This document shows positions 22,762 to 36,838 of a stretch of 64,000 nucleotides of DNA, in pieces (the first letter of the stretch is position 1; each line of letters opens with the position of its first letter). Below the pieces are notes generated by a model that was not told the DNA's origin, searched no databases, and saw nothing but the letters and a program-made list of their open reading frames with translations. The DNA is from Glandiceps talaboti (Eukaryota; Hemichordata; Enteropneusta; Spengelidae): contig NC_135562.1 of NCBI RefSeq assembly GCF_964340395.1, positions 11,665,543 to 11,729,542 on the forward strand. Direction: 5' to 3'. Made by a program: the position numbers and the translations under genes.

Positions 22762-24717
22762 GTTAGTGAGACAGTGAAGTAAAATCCACAGATTGTGATG
22801 TAAATAGATGACAGGAGTGTACTATTGATGATGAATCTTTCAATATAAACAACAATGCATGTCAGGTGCTACTATATCATCCTACCTATGATCACACAAT
22901 GTTACACAAGCTCAATAAGCGAACATTGCTCCTTTAGGACATAACCCCCTCCTCTCAAATGAATGTTCGCAAGTGCAACATCACACGTTTATATATTATA
23001 AAAACCATGATGGAAATTGTAGCGGTCACATTGGTACCACTGCGATCAATGCAAATTGATGTTAAAATATGATGGTAAACATGAAGTTCCAAGCTTATGA
23101 ATCTGTTTACTGACATGATGGTAAACATTACAAAATACTACCGTAAACCCAGCACTGTATACGACATTAGAAGTAAATTTTTATCACCTTGTGAACATCT
23201 CAGTAGTAAATACAGAAGCTTTTATCACTGAAGGCTTTGGAAAGTTTTGGAAACTTGGTTAGAAGTGTGAAAATGAAGTTCACCAACCGCATTGATGCCA
23301 GACTCTCTCCCCCTAAACGAACGAAGTTCGGTTGTTGAGCTTGTAGTGTGACAGGGTCCACTTCATAATTTTTTTCACATTTTTTGGAAACACTGAACTT
23401 TTGCCCTAATATGGTACTGTGTGTCATTGTGTGCTCTCAACTATAACATTATTAGATTTAAAATTTTAAACAAGTTACTTTTTATAGAAAATAACTAATC
23501 TATTTTTTGACTGTCTTGAAGAAATTACATCCCAGTACAATGAATAATCTCACAAGGCTCACTCACCAATGTCCAGTTTTGATAAATTTTATCATTAAAG
23601 TTTGTGGTATTTAATACATGCAAACTGTTATTCCCTGATAAATATCTGTTACAACGCAAGATTTTTTCATTGAAAATGTCCCCTTAATTCACAAATTAGA
23701 ATTGTTCTTTAAGTTAGTTCTTATTCCTTTGGAATGATTTATACTTACCAACTGCCAGAAATTGATAAAAATATTATTATAATTATTAAAGTAATGTAAA
23801 AAAAAAAAATGATTTGGTACTTGAGGTTCAATTCTTTGCAAAGACTTATTTGTGGTATGCGACTGTATTGTCGTTCCATAAAGTGCGCCCTCGTTTGACA
23901 GTGTCCATGACCATGTGTTGAGTAAACTTGATGTATGAAGTCCCATTTATCACACCCTCTATTTAAAATACTGGCATATTATGCAATTGTGCCTCAAAGC
24001 CATGGCGTTATTTTTCTTTTGGGTATGTTGTGCTAGTGTTTTTATTTGAGAATGTGTTTCACTTTTTCCCAAACTACCGTTTTGTTTGTTTGTGACCAAG
24101 AAGGTTCATAAATCTGCATGGACGATGTAAACAGTCTAAAGGAGTTAGTAGGTGAAGGGGAGGGGGGGGGGGGGAGTCATTCACATGTTCCATACACAGT
24201 GGTTAGTCCTGTTAACCAAACGTTTCAGAGAGAGAGAGAGAGACCTTACAGCCAATCAGTGAGTATATGTGAACGGTTAGCAAGTTAGTTTTCCAGAATA
24301 GTATTAAATGCCCTTGGAAAGATATAAAGATCATAGAACAATATGTGGTCCCAGGTCATGTACTGATATCACATGTTGGCATGTTAGAGGTTTCACCATG
24401 AAAGCGCCCTCATCTGGTAGGAACAAGTGAGACAAAGCATCGAAATAGTAACTGTACCAGTATGTAATCTCTCGTCCATGTGTCTGCGGAATCACAAGAA
24501 TCAGTTTAGAAGGGAGGGGGGGGGGAGGGTCATAGATTGCGAATTAATACAGGTAAGGGAATGATAATCACCATTACCTACACGTCAAAATAAGACTCAA
24601 GATTTTAGTGTATAGTGTCATCACTGACTGTGACTACCGTTGGGAGTATGATGAGCATATATTATGCCTTTACGTACGCGTCCTTATTTTAAAGTTTGAT
24701 ATTTTTGGGGATAAATG

Positions 24718-25660
24718 AAAAAAGGGGAGAACCATTTGATTTTTTTTTGTTTTTTTTTTGGGGGGGGGGGGTATGGAGGAAGTAGGTATGGGAGCAAATT
24801 TTTTTTCCAGTCAGAGTGACAGCAATTTTTTTTCTCCCTGCATCAATTTTTTGGAGTAGCAGTGCAAATTTTTTTTAATTAGTCATTAAGTTTGAATGCG
24901 TTGTTCATACCTATACCACGTCACAATGGTTCACAACTGTACCTCTAAATAACTTGTTCTGTGCAAGTAGAAGAATTAGCAGTTAGTGTGAAAGACGTCT
25001 GTCTACCAACCATACTTCCGCTACTTAAATTTGTATGTACAAAAGATGACTGGTAAAATATCCCCGAGGAGCTGACTGATCTGGGGAGTGCTGTACTCCT
25101 GACCCCTGTGAATTGCTTTCCTTTAAGCCATCATAGTAGTACCAGGAACCAGAAGAAAATAGCTTGCATGTGTAATGTTTCACTAGTTTATTGACTCCTG
25201 TCTTGTTTTTTAAATTTTCTTAATTTACAGAAGCCAAATAGTCCCCTTCAGATATTGACTGTGTCATTGAGATATTGCAACAAAAATCCTGAAATATGTT
25301 TTCTTGGGTCAGAAAAGGAAAGGAAAACTTTGTGTGCACTTGGGTTTAAAGCAGAGCTATATAGTGCATGCTTTAATGATAAGTGCTGGAAAAAAACAGG
25401 AATTTATACTTGTATTAAAATCATTTGCGCCGCCTACGGCGGGGCGCCGCCAAAGAATACATGAGAATAAAGTTTCCAAATTTGCTCATTTCTGGTGCAT
25501 TGTGACAATTTTTTTTTTCACTTCTGTCTGTTATGACATTTTTTTTCTCAAGCCATTACAGGATCAAATTTTTTTTTTCTGGTTCACCTGGAAAATTTTT
25601 TTTTCTCAAAATCCTCCATACCCCCCCCCCCCCAGAAATCAAATGGTTCTCCCCAAAAAA
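24718..25660. mobile_element. 943-bp inverted-repeat element
   Basis: AAAAAAGGGGAGAACCATTT at the left end is the exact inverse of AAATGGTTCTCCCCAAAAAA at the right end. Both arms continue for 150 bp or more with matching T-blocks, a poly-G/poly-C tract and TATGGAGGA/TCCTCCATA. The middle holds a GC-rich hairpin (GCCGCCTACGGCGGGGCGCC at about 25,431). No transposase frame was recognised. Confidence 0.6.
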
Positions 25661-26220
25661 GCGATGACGAGTTATGAAAATGTGCGTTTACTCTTACTAT
25701 ATCATGTTCGTCGCATACGTCATAGCATATTAAAGACCAATCAGTCAAACCGACTCGATGATATATACCACATAACTATCTATATTGAATGACACAGGTC
25801 GACTACAATAATTATGACCAAGCTTTCTCATAGGGCCATACCATCATTTTCTTTCTTTTTTTCCTTTGAAAATTGTGTATGAACATGTATTGGCGTGTAA
25901 CTTATCATAGATACTTCAACAGGTGGTTTCCGTGACTGAGAGCTGATTATCATAGGGTCGGGTCGGGTAGGTCTACGTACTATACCCACCAGCTTAGTTT
26001 CATCTGACATCAGTTATATGTTTCGTCAGATACTCAAACTTATTCGTCACGTGATCATCACTTTATATAATGAATTAATCACAAAGACGATTTAGTTACA
26101 CGTACACCACTGTACTCATCAGATTGTTCATCATGGCTTGATCGAAGGACGGACGTCATTTGAGATACTTTGGAGATTGTAAATTCGACGTCTTAATCCC
26201 CATTTCGATTTCATCCTCCC

Positions 26221-26580
26221 TATAAAAAGTCCAGTTCTATAAATTTCTCCTGTCTTGTCTCTATTCATAATACTACGAAGAATTGTGTTATTCGATCCAC
26301 TGAAGCACAATTAATCGTTACCGACATCCGGGACCTGTACTGTAATGGCATCTTACTCAGACAATCAAACTGAACAATTCGATGATATAATTGTTGTGTC
26401 ACGTCACGGTACGGTGTACCAAGAATATGTCCTTGAATTGACGAAAGGATCGCAGAGAAATGACACATGCGTAAACCAGTCAACGATATGGGGTGTTATA
26501 CTCACTTCAAGACATGAATCGACATGCAAATAATACTACACAGAGTATTTATTCAAATAAAAATATCTCAAGTGTGACTG
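26221..26580 (+). CDS. Candidate single-exon small gene (62-codon ORF at 26,345-26,533)
   Basis: I do not recognise the protein. TATAAAAAG lies at 26,221-26,229. An ATG with G at -3 and +4 starts at 26,345, the stop is at 26,533, and AATAAA follows at 26,556-26,561 with a GT-rich stretch behind it. The ORF begins MASYSDNQTEQFDDIIVV; no signal peptide or membrane segment is visible. The compact TATA-ORF-poly(A)-signal arrangement is the only argument, and chance is quite possible in AT-rich DNA. Confidence 0.15.
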
Positions 26581-29500
26581 TCCCTTTGAATTGAGGAAGT
26601 GGCATTTCTATGACTTTCATCTTATTATGCATAGAAGTCCTTGTTTTGTCTTGAAGTTAGTCTGAAATAGAATGTTTACATTTACACTGTAATTGCCATC
26701 TAACTATAATTATATTATTACTCAATTACATCTGAAATAATCCAGGGCAGCTTTTTCAAGTTCAATTCTCTACTTTAGGATCATTCTCCAAAGTTTACAT
26801 CATGTAAGAACATCACTCAAAATACAAATGAATGTCAACATGTTTTCTGCTTTATAATTTTACTGTTATTTTTCGTATGGTATTAGAATATACGCATGTA
26901 TAGTATGTCGTATGAAGTGTCAGTTATGGTCAGTATATATTGGGTGGTGGTGGGGGGGGGGGTTGAACGCGGACAGTCAACCACAATAGGAGAATCAAAG
27001 TGCAGCGATTACTCGCGAGTATCTCACAGACCACAGACAGATAAAGAAATTATGCAACGAGACAACGAAGCTCACCTAGCCTGTAAACAAAACGGTTTAA
27101 CCTTGGGTGCATTATTCCAGTCTACGAAGACTGAGATACTGAGACACATATCGTTCTCAGCTTGAGGGCGCTGCGTTACAACATAGGTTACAATCCAATT
27201 TATTATTGTGTTAGACAGAGTAGTGACTTGTGTGCACACATTCTGGTTAAAGTCCATTAACAGTGCTGCACGTCATGGTAGTTCAACACGCCGTCTAATT
27301 TTCTCTCTATTTCTTCACTCTACATCCCTATAGCAGCTGGATAGACGGTGTAAAAAGTTGGTAAGTACACACATTTAATACTCACAACTATAACCTTGAA
27401 AACAAATGTTGAAATATTGACCAATATGACAAAATAATACAGTGAAAATTAAGAAATTGGAGATTTACCTCTGCCCCATAGGTAGTTGGTCGTAGGTAGA
27501 CACCTAATATTAGCCATAATGTCTGTCGGTGAATTAATTATTAGACAGATGCGTTCTATCAGCGACATGACACCATTGCACATGTTTTTAACATTTCGTC
27601 ATACCAGCTTCAAAACTCGTCTTAAAATCATGTTACCAATAGCACGTGCATTGGTAATACGTAAATGTATATAAATAAATCCAGCGATGTAATTTCAGGT
27701 TGATGTTTTTCGTACAAATGTGTGGTGAATTTCTGAAGCTTTGTCTCGGCCAGGAAAAGAAGCCGGGTCAGACGGGGTTAAACATTGTCGCAATTTCCTA
27801 CCACCCCCGTTTAATGTATTCATTCGGTCTTCAGCTGTGAACATCTCTACTGAAATGATTTTATTGTTATATACTTTCACTCTCGCCTGTATATTTTGTT
27901 GAGTAATTACTGGAGACTGTGTTTCCTAGCGCTGACTCAGTGACCCTAAAGGGGATACACTATTAAACGCGATGAATGCGAGCAGTAGTTTACCATTCAG
28001 TGCTATATTTTAGTTAGAGGTAGCTGCAGTAATTCGTCGTCCTTTGTTATGTCAATCACACCCTTTGTCTGTGAATGAAGAGCATTTGTATGTTCAGCAA
28101 CACTGTGTGCCGTCGGTTCGATCATTGGGGATTTTTCCCACGGTATTATCCTGAGAGACGTTGTCCCTGAATGGTCAGTCATGCCCCAGGCTTGACCGCC
28201 GTCTTGTCGACTGGCAGTATCGCACAGCAAATAAAAATGTTTATTTAATAGTCAACGATGAATTATATGGTCTCACTTGTAATTGCTGTCCAATGGGGTG
28301 GCCGCTGAGTAACATGGCATCGTGTTGTCGACATCGTCGCAACGAGGCAATGTCCCCACCACCTGCAAGTTGCCCTTTGACAACAACACCCCACTTACAG
28401 CTATAGAGTCAAATGCGAAGGTGTCGCTTTAAGAGTCTGGACGTAGAAATACTTGTATGGTCGTAAAAAGAAAAAAAATACAAAGATGTGATTGAATTAG
28501 TTACAAAATTTATAACTGGTAATTATGTGAGAGAATTGCACCCTTGTTTGCAAACCACATAACAAATGACTTCACATGTAAATAGTACTATGTGATACGA
28601 GGCAACCTTATTAGAGTCAACAAGTATATGTTTTTTTAGTTCTGCAGGGGGGGGGGGGTGAGGTTATGGCTTGAGCGGAACAACGGTATGCATTCACTAT
28701 TGTTCACCTGAGGTTTGGTCAATACAGTTAAGGTTTCTAACACGTATAATGATGCACGGGGGTAAGTGTACGCTCTCTGACCGTAATCCGCTTGTTAAAA
28801 TTGATTAAACGGAGAGTTTAAAAAGTAAATAGGTACTTGAACAACGGATCGATATTACTGTTAGCATAACATAATTTGTAAAGTGAGTACGCCAATTTGT
28901 TAAAAGACCTGGGCCTGGAATTCCTCGATAGACACGTGACCGCTGTCCTTGTACCCGTGCCACCAGGTAAAATCACGCCAGCGGGCAGGAAACCCAATGT
29001 TTTGTCACATAACAATTGACAATGATCACAAATTTATAGTTAAGTGGCCACTAGCCGTCAAGTTGTCAACATTGAAGTGATGACAGGGAATATAACGTCG
29101 CAGTTGTGCAATAATTCAATAAAAGTGCCAACATACCTATGCAGGCGTATGTGGGTACGGGGAGCGAGATTTTCAACAAATCGGAAAGTGGGATTTCCGA
29201 TCTAAGTTTTTTTTTTAATTGAGCGAGTAATGCTGTGTATAGTAACGACTGGTAGACGTTCACTATATGCCGAACACAGACCTGGTTTCACTGTGTTTCT
29301 GTACAATACAGTATTGTCCAAGCCACTACAAAACATTTTTCTCAAGGATAAATCCAGCGTGTAAATTTAAAACGGGAAGTAATTAAAAAAGCATCGATAA
29401 TGATAATATCTGTCGGGTTTCTATGTCTGCAGTTAATGTACATGTTTTCCTGATGGAGGGTGGAGGGGACATTAACCACACGATTTCATACTAAAATCCA

Positions 29501-29670
29501 ATTAGTTAGCATTTGATACGAAATTAAAACATCGATGTTCTATTTTATTGAAACGTGAAAGACATCGAGATATATGAATAGCATAATTTAAAAAAAACCT
29601 GTCAATGTATTGCCACATGATCAATTATTTGCCGCACAGAATAAATTACACACTAAATAAGGCTTACATA
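26581..29670. other. Intergenic, no recognised gene
   Basis: Only short unrelated frames. Poly-G runs at about 26,948 and 28,647. Nothing conserved seen. Confidence 0.5.
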
Positions 29671-29749
29671 GAGTGGTGGGCGGTTCAAAGGTCAAACTTG
29701 AGAGATAAATTATTTTAAAGACCTACACAATTTGTTTTAATTTTTATTA

Positions 29750-30530
<781 letters not shown>

Positions 30531-31419
30531 TAACACCTGAAATCTGCTATTCCTGATTATAATTCATTATGTGTCAATGACAGCTAATTGAGATAGATTT
30601 ATCAAATTTTAGCATGCTAATTTTAGTCGTTACATTTTTGTCGTCAAAACAGACCTCAACATTAAATCTGTGTATTTGATTTCTTAACCATTATGACAAC
30701 TTCAAATGACCACATGATATACGACTGAGGAAACCTAGCATTCGGATAAGATAGACACAGACTAAATATTTTGTTGCGACATGTTGATATAAGCTATTGA
30801 ATTGACGTTGGGTTAATTCTACTCACAGTAGGGTGGCGTTTCTGATACTTCCAAGATCTCGCAGTATATATGTTAGACACTCCAATGTTTACAACTTGAG
30901 TTATCTTGATTACAGGGTGATTATATCCACAAAATTAAAGCGTCATCATTATAATCATGATCACCCACTTGAATGTGTAATCTACTATTACATCTAACAA
31001 CATTAGTTTTAATTTGTGTCTATCTTAGTAAACCGAAAGCTCGGTTTCCAAAGCAGTATTTTCCACAAAGCTGTCCAGAACAGTTTGCATATGAATGAAA
31101 TCTAGATAATGTGTTATCGTCTATGAGATATGATATATGATTTTATTTGATCTAGAGGTGTCCAAGTTGATATCTATAAGGAGGTATATCGTGCATGTCA
31201 TCATCCTAATCTATACAGGTCACCTAGTAAGCAGAAAGTATGTCTTCTCATAGTTGTACCGTTACCACTTCAGTAGTTTTGATCCCCCCTCAGAATCCAG
31301 CTGTAATTAAGTAGTCTGAAAGGTCCAGCCGTTGGTCCGCTGATGTAACCACTCACTACCCTACAGGTGAGAAACGCCTGGATCTTTCATGTTAAGCAGT
31401 AATTAGATCACTATCAAAT
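30531..31419. other. Intergenic, no recognised feature
   Basis: AT-rich unique-looking sequence with no exon-like conservation that I can see. Confidence 0.5.
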
Positions 31420-31760
31420 CAGAGTGACTATAGAGTTTCAAGTCAGATATGTACATGTATTTAGTGAATCTTACTACCAAACCAGAGTCACTATAGAGTT
31501 TCAAGTCAGATATGTACATGTATTTAGTGAATCTTACTACCAAACCAGAGTCACTATAGAGTATCAAGTCAGATATGTACATGTATTTAGTGAATCTTAC
31601 TACCAAACCAGAGTCACTATAGAGTTTCAAGTCAGATATGTACATGTATTTAGTGAATTTTACTACCAAACCAAAGTGACTATAGAGTTTCAAATCAGAT
31701 GTACAGGTAGTTAGTGAATCCTACTGCCAAACCAGAATGGCTATAGAGTTTCAATTAGAC
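31420..31760. repeat. 63-bp minisatellite, about 5.4 copies
   Basis: Unit starts CAGAGTCACTATAGAGTTTC and continues AAGTCAGATATGTACATGTA. Copies start at 31,420, 31,483, 31,546, 31,609 and 31,672. Because 63 is a multiple of 3 and the unit has no stop in one frame per strand, both strands show a 96-codon frame of 21-aa repeats. I do not consider these genes. Confidence 0.95.
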
Positions 31761-31815
31761 ATCACCTTGCTGTTTGTGTCTGTCACAGGAAGAGAAAATG
31801 TCATATTGTTACATT

Positions 31816-31818
<3 letters not shown>

Positions 31819-31888
<70 letters not shown>

Positions 31889-32010
31889 CCAACCAACCAA
31901 CCAACCAACCAACCAACCAACCAACCAACCAACCACCCAACTACTCACTCACTCACTCACTCACTCACTCACTCACTCACTCACTCACTCAATCAATCAA
32001 TCACTCAAAT
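31819..32010. repeat. Compound (TCAA)n-(CCAA)n-(CTCA)n microsatellite
   Basis: Three successive tetranucleotide blocks, each differing by one base from the last, indicating stepwise mutation and expansion. Confidence 0.95.
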
Positions 32011-34649
32011 CATTCAGTCGTAATTTTAGAAATTATCTCTAGTTATACTGGAAAGTACACCTGCAGTGATGTAGGTCTCAAAGGTACACGAAAGAAACAC
32101 CAGTTCACATAAAACTACTGTAGGGACGTAATAATTCACAATGGGAAATCTCTCATTACTGTTCCGCTGTCACAAAGGTCAAAGGTCATTATGATCATGA
32201 GGTAACACGTGTTCAACATGTCCAGGAGAAATTATTCCAGTTTACTAGTAAAAATGTTGATATACGATAGTACGAAAACATTCACTCGTTTTCCAACATA
32301 ATATATTTTATTTAGTGTTCGCATTTTGTCAATATCAAACATAACGCATACTTCTGTTGATCGAATTCTCGACAGATGTTGTGTACAGATGGTCAACCCC
32401 GGGGTCAGCCATTTATTATTCGAACACAGTTCCCTAGTTGCCCTCTCCAGATGCAGTCTGTGTACATGCGGGGGTTTATAGAGGGGCCGACATGTATCTC
32501 AGACCGCCAACACAACGACCATACAATACAACGCCACATTCGCATCTAAAACGTCAATAGACATAATCCAGTACGTTGTGTTGCATGGTTGTCTGTCTGT
32601 CTGAGATGTTATCTAGGACATATCGGTTTAGCCGAGATTGTCCTCGTCTTAGACGAGGAAAGTCAGATCCTCAGACCACATGTTTGCTGGTCTGAGTCAG
32701 AAATAAAAGACCTTTCTGAAATGGCACCTATCCTCCATATGTTGATTTATAAAAACTGCACGTGATTATCAGTGAAAAACATTATTTGTATTCAATTGCC
32801 GAAACAGAAACCTCGTATATTGTTGACATGCACTGAATAATATATTGATTTGTGTCATCCTACAAATCTACATACGGGTATTTACAATTATACTACCACT
32901 GTTGCACTTCAAGTTTTCAGCAGGTGAGGTCTGAATGCTTCCATGATCTCTCCTGGGCATAGTGCTAAACTAATGTACCGAACCGACCTTTACAAAGTGC
33001 CTATATATCACTGGAAGAGGGGGTACATACGGTTTGTTTTCAAAAATGGCGTATAACGCAGGCTCAAGTAGGCGGTCCAACTTCACGAATCTTAAGCTTC
33101 TCTCATCAAAATTTTGCCAGCATGTAGACTTACGTTTCCCAGCTCTGTCACATTTATGGTGTTCATGACACATATATAAAACAAACCTATACCGGATTGC
33201 ACCCACATACATTTTTGTAATGATACGATCAAAGGTATTTCCATGTATTCATGAATTTAAAAGTGACGTAACTTCGTGTTTCTAAAAAGTTTGCCAGTCG
33301 ATTTATATCATGTATATACTAGTACGCCCACACAGTTAGTGTACAAGCCAGCGCTCTTCCTATATTTATGAGTACGTGGGAGATGCTTTCTGTCATTGAA
33401 AAGTATAAAATATTAAATCCTTACAAATCCTTTTACATGAAATTATTATTTTAAAAAAATCTAAAATACTGGCTCCTTAATACAATTTGAGTTGCAATTT
33501 TATCAGATAGCATCTACATTATACCGGGGACGTTGTCCAGTAGTCAGGGTCTCTAGACTGCATGGTTCACGTTGAACTACATATATACTGCTTGTTGTCA
33601 TCACCAAATCAAAGATTCTGGTCTTAATTTATTTCTTTGACTTGTACATATATATATACTGTACGTTTTTGTACCCTGTGAAATAAATAATTAAAATTCA
33701 ATAAAGTGTACATAGGCAAATCAATATTTATATTTTTTAGAAACCGAGATATCGCGGGTTTCGCAATAATTTTATGAACAATTTTTGTCAGATGACTTGG
33801 CACACCCCTGTAATGACGTCATCGACAGAAAACTTATTGCACAAGGGTGACATTTTACTGTTACCATTAGTAATGTTGTAACAATATACAATGCAAGTCA
33901 TTCATGGTTAAATGAAATTCGATAGATACAATCGACTCATTGATGATGCATGCCGGGTTATTGTATATGTATTACAGACCTCATTACATTATCAACAAAG
34001 AATTTTATAATCTCCTGCCTGTTCAATTCACACACCACGGATGTATAAAGCAGCCATGCGTCAACAAATAACAGTATTACTTAGATGTATTGCGGAACTG
34101 TAGCATTTTAATTGTTCAAAATGCAAATCTTGTAAAAATCGCTTTAATCGGATTACTTTGCGCATGCGTACTCAGATCGATATCACTAATACTTCACTTC
34201 TCCTTCTGGTAAAACTGAGTATACTAGGATCTACTTGACTTCAATAGCTAGCTGGTGCACACCCCTAGACGATGTCACGTGTCATGTTCGTAATTTTAAT
34301 ATTTACATAGGATACTTTTAGAGTAAAGGGAACACAATACTGGAAGTGAGTAAACTCCACTCTAGTACTGGTACCGTGATATTTTCCAATATCATCATCA
34401 AGTTGACTCATCAACTTGAGTTGTCCCGAAACTTACCTATCACTGGAGAGGAGGGGGGGGGACTATATACCCACTACGGTCAGTTCATGTTTACATGCAC
34501 ATACGACACCATTACCATATGATTTTGCCAAAACACAAACTCAACCTATATGTTTTGAGACATTGGATACTCGGATGTCGCGAAAAAAAACAAAAGAAAA
34601 CTCAGATTTCCATGTTTTTTTTTATGATCAATAAGGTATTATATCTAAT
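32011..34649. other. Intergenic, no recognised gene
   Basis: No conserved exon seen. A poly-G run at about 34,449 and the 'ggtctgag' words at 32,690 are the only notable points. Confidence 0.5.
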
Positions 34650-34710
34650 CTAATGAATAAATAAATAAATGAATGAATGAATGAATGAATAAAATAAATA
34701 AATAAATAGA

Positions 34711-34797
<87 letters not shown>

Positions 34798-34812
34798 ATA
34801 TATATATATATA

Positions 34813-34859
<47 letters not shown>

Positions 34860-34861
34860 AT
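34650..34861. repeat. (AATA)n array with central (AT)n
   Basis: About 210 bp of AATA tetranucleotides with a short TA block at 34,798-34,813 and GAATGAAT units at the left end. Confidence 0.95.
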
Positions 34862-34944
34862 ACATATTGAAACAAATTACATGTTACGGACACTGTGTAT
34901 CAACTTTTCATCCTTGGTGATCCATAATGAATATTTGTCGTGAC

Positions 34945-34984
34945 ATTACAGCATGACATCATGAATTACAGCATGACGTCATCA
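34945..34984. promoter_or_regulatory. Tandem 20-bp duplication with a consensus CRE
   Basis: ATTACAGCATGACATCATGA is followed directly by ATTACAGCATGACGTCATCA. The second copy contains TGACGTCA (34,974-34,981), the CREB/ATF palindrome; the first has TGACATCA. Both the duplication and the CRE are seen directly. Regulatory function is inference, as no gene is close. Confidence 0.35.
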
Positions 34985-36729
34985 TCGCACAACCTGTATA
35001 AAACCAATGTTTGTTTAGTTTCTTTATAAAGTTCTAAACATGTCATGATGACTTGTGTTTCAAAAATGGGATTTTATTATTCTTTCGGTCATATTTGTTG
35101 TGAGTCTTACATTCAATGTACTGAATGTTACCGTTACATCAGTTTGTTACACCGTAAATGTTTGCATGCATGCAAAACTAATAACTCTAAGTCTAGCTAG
35201 CTAATGAAAGGCGTGATATTGCCGTAATTACAATCGTATAATTACTAATAGATCTCACGATAATATCAAAGGTGTATTTCAAACGGTAAACGTCATCAGC
35301 GTCATAATCTGACGTATATGTGTACTATGTCAGCACAGTTTAATCTAAAATCAGATAGGTAGGTTGACATTCTACACTGATACGATAGCAAATTGGTTTG
35401 TATTTAGTTTATCATATTCAGGTCAACTATTCCAATGTCCTGTGTGTCTTCATACGGCGAAAATACTAACATAGTGTTCAAAAAAGTTACTCGATTTGAA
35501 GGAAACTTTCCATTCAGGTTTTGAGATTCAATATTGTGATATGGACAGACAACGCATTACTATCGATAAGTTATTTACATTTAAGATGAATATTTGAAGA
35601 CTGGTTTTAGAATACCGAGATATCTGCTATCTACAGGTCAATCTGTTAAAGTTCATGTAGGCTGACGATTGTACATTTTGTAAAGTCGGTACAAGCTAAA
35701 GGCAGGTATTTTTTTATTTCCGTTTTTTTTTTATTATAATCATAATAGTTATATATATTCAACTTGATTTATGTACACCGGTTTATGACTGTGTCTAGAC
35801 ACACACATTTGTTTACAGTCACAAGTTACATTTGTGTGACTTAGCTAAGGTATGGTATTTTCTTGATCTGTAATATTGTTTAGCATAGTTTCTCTCCTCT
35901 AGTGTCTATGTAATGGTTATATATATATACCACTGTTACAATTCTGTTTTTACATCACGAAACAGGCGTTGGTATCTACACTTTATATGTTGATAAATCT
36001 GACATTTGAAATAATGCATAAAAATAAGCAACGGAAAATTTTACCGGTTAAACCAAACGAAACGTAAATCTAGTGGCCAATCATCAGTGACAGGTATTAC
36101 AAATCCTTAATTAGAGGCTGTTTTTCTCGGTTTCATAACAAACTTACTAATTCAACTTTGTTCTCAGCTGTCAATGATCAATATGATAGTGTTTAAGTTT
36201 AGAGCAACAGTTATTAATTTTAAAATAAGGTAATTAATAAATTTTTATTGAATACCTTAATATAGAATTTTCAACATTGCCTGGTCATACTGGAGTATTG
36301 AAATAACTATTATAATGAAAAAAGTCAAGTTATTTTTAGCGGTGACCTTTGACCTAATGCCGATAATTATTAACTGGGGCTGAACCGCCATAGAAATGTA
36401 GTTTGTACCTGGTTTGTACTGGCGTTTTTTATAGTGTCATTCTGATTTATTGATATCTTTATGCTAACAGGTCAGAAGTTATCGAGTCAAACAATGACTG
36501 GGTTTCCTTCAAAGTCAGAATAAATAATTTATGTTTGACTTTGAGTCACGTGTTTCACTAAATGCATTCTACCAAAAGTCGCCTTCCTGTCAATCATGAA
36601 ACCGATGAGTCCCAAGGACGAGACTTTTTATTTGATATAACAAAAATATTGCAATATCTGAATTTTTACTCTTCAGTGTGTTGGCAGGGAGGGAGGGAGG
36701 GTGAGGTAGTGGTTATTATGTACTTGTCT
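34985..36729. other. Intergenic, no recognised gene
   Basis: AT-rich, with no conserved exon or repeat that I could name. Confidence 0.45.
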
Positions 36730-36731
36730 AT

Positions 36732-36770
<39 letters not shown>

Positions 36771-36797
36771 GCCTGCCTACCTGTCTGCCTGCCTGCC

Positions 36798-36830
<33 letters not shown>

Positions 36831-36838
36831 GCTTGTTT
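36730..36838. repeat. (CTGT)n/(CTGC)n array
   Basis: About 110 bp of CTGT with CTGC variants. Cys-Leu-Ser-Val frames here are artefacts. Confidence 0.95.

Larger units (their letters stand above)
20716..24717. other. Intergenic region downstream of NF-YC
   Basis: No conserved coding exon found on either strand. Longer frames, such as 137 codons at 21,124, resemble no family I recognise. It contains foldback elements at 21,970 and 22,621 and poly-G runs at about 24,163 and 24,508. Confidence 0.5.

Noticed and set aside
34380-34440. Possible additional hammerhead (TTGATGAGTCAA near GAAAC)
   Set aside because: The CUGANGA core and GAAA are not on the same strand in the required order, and no stem I or III forms.
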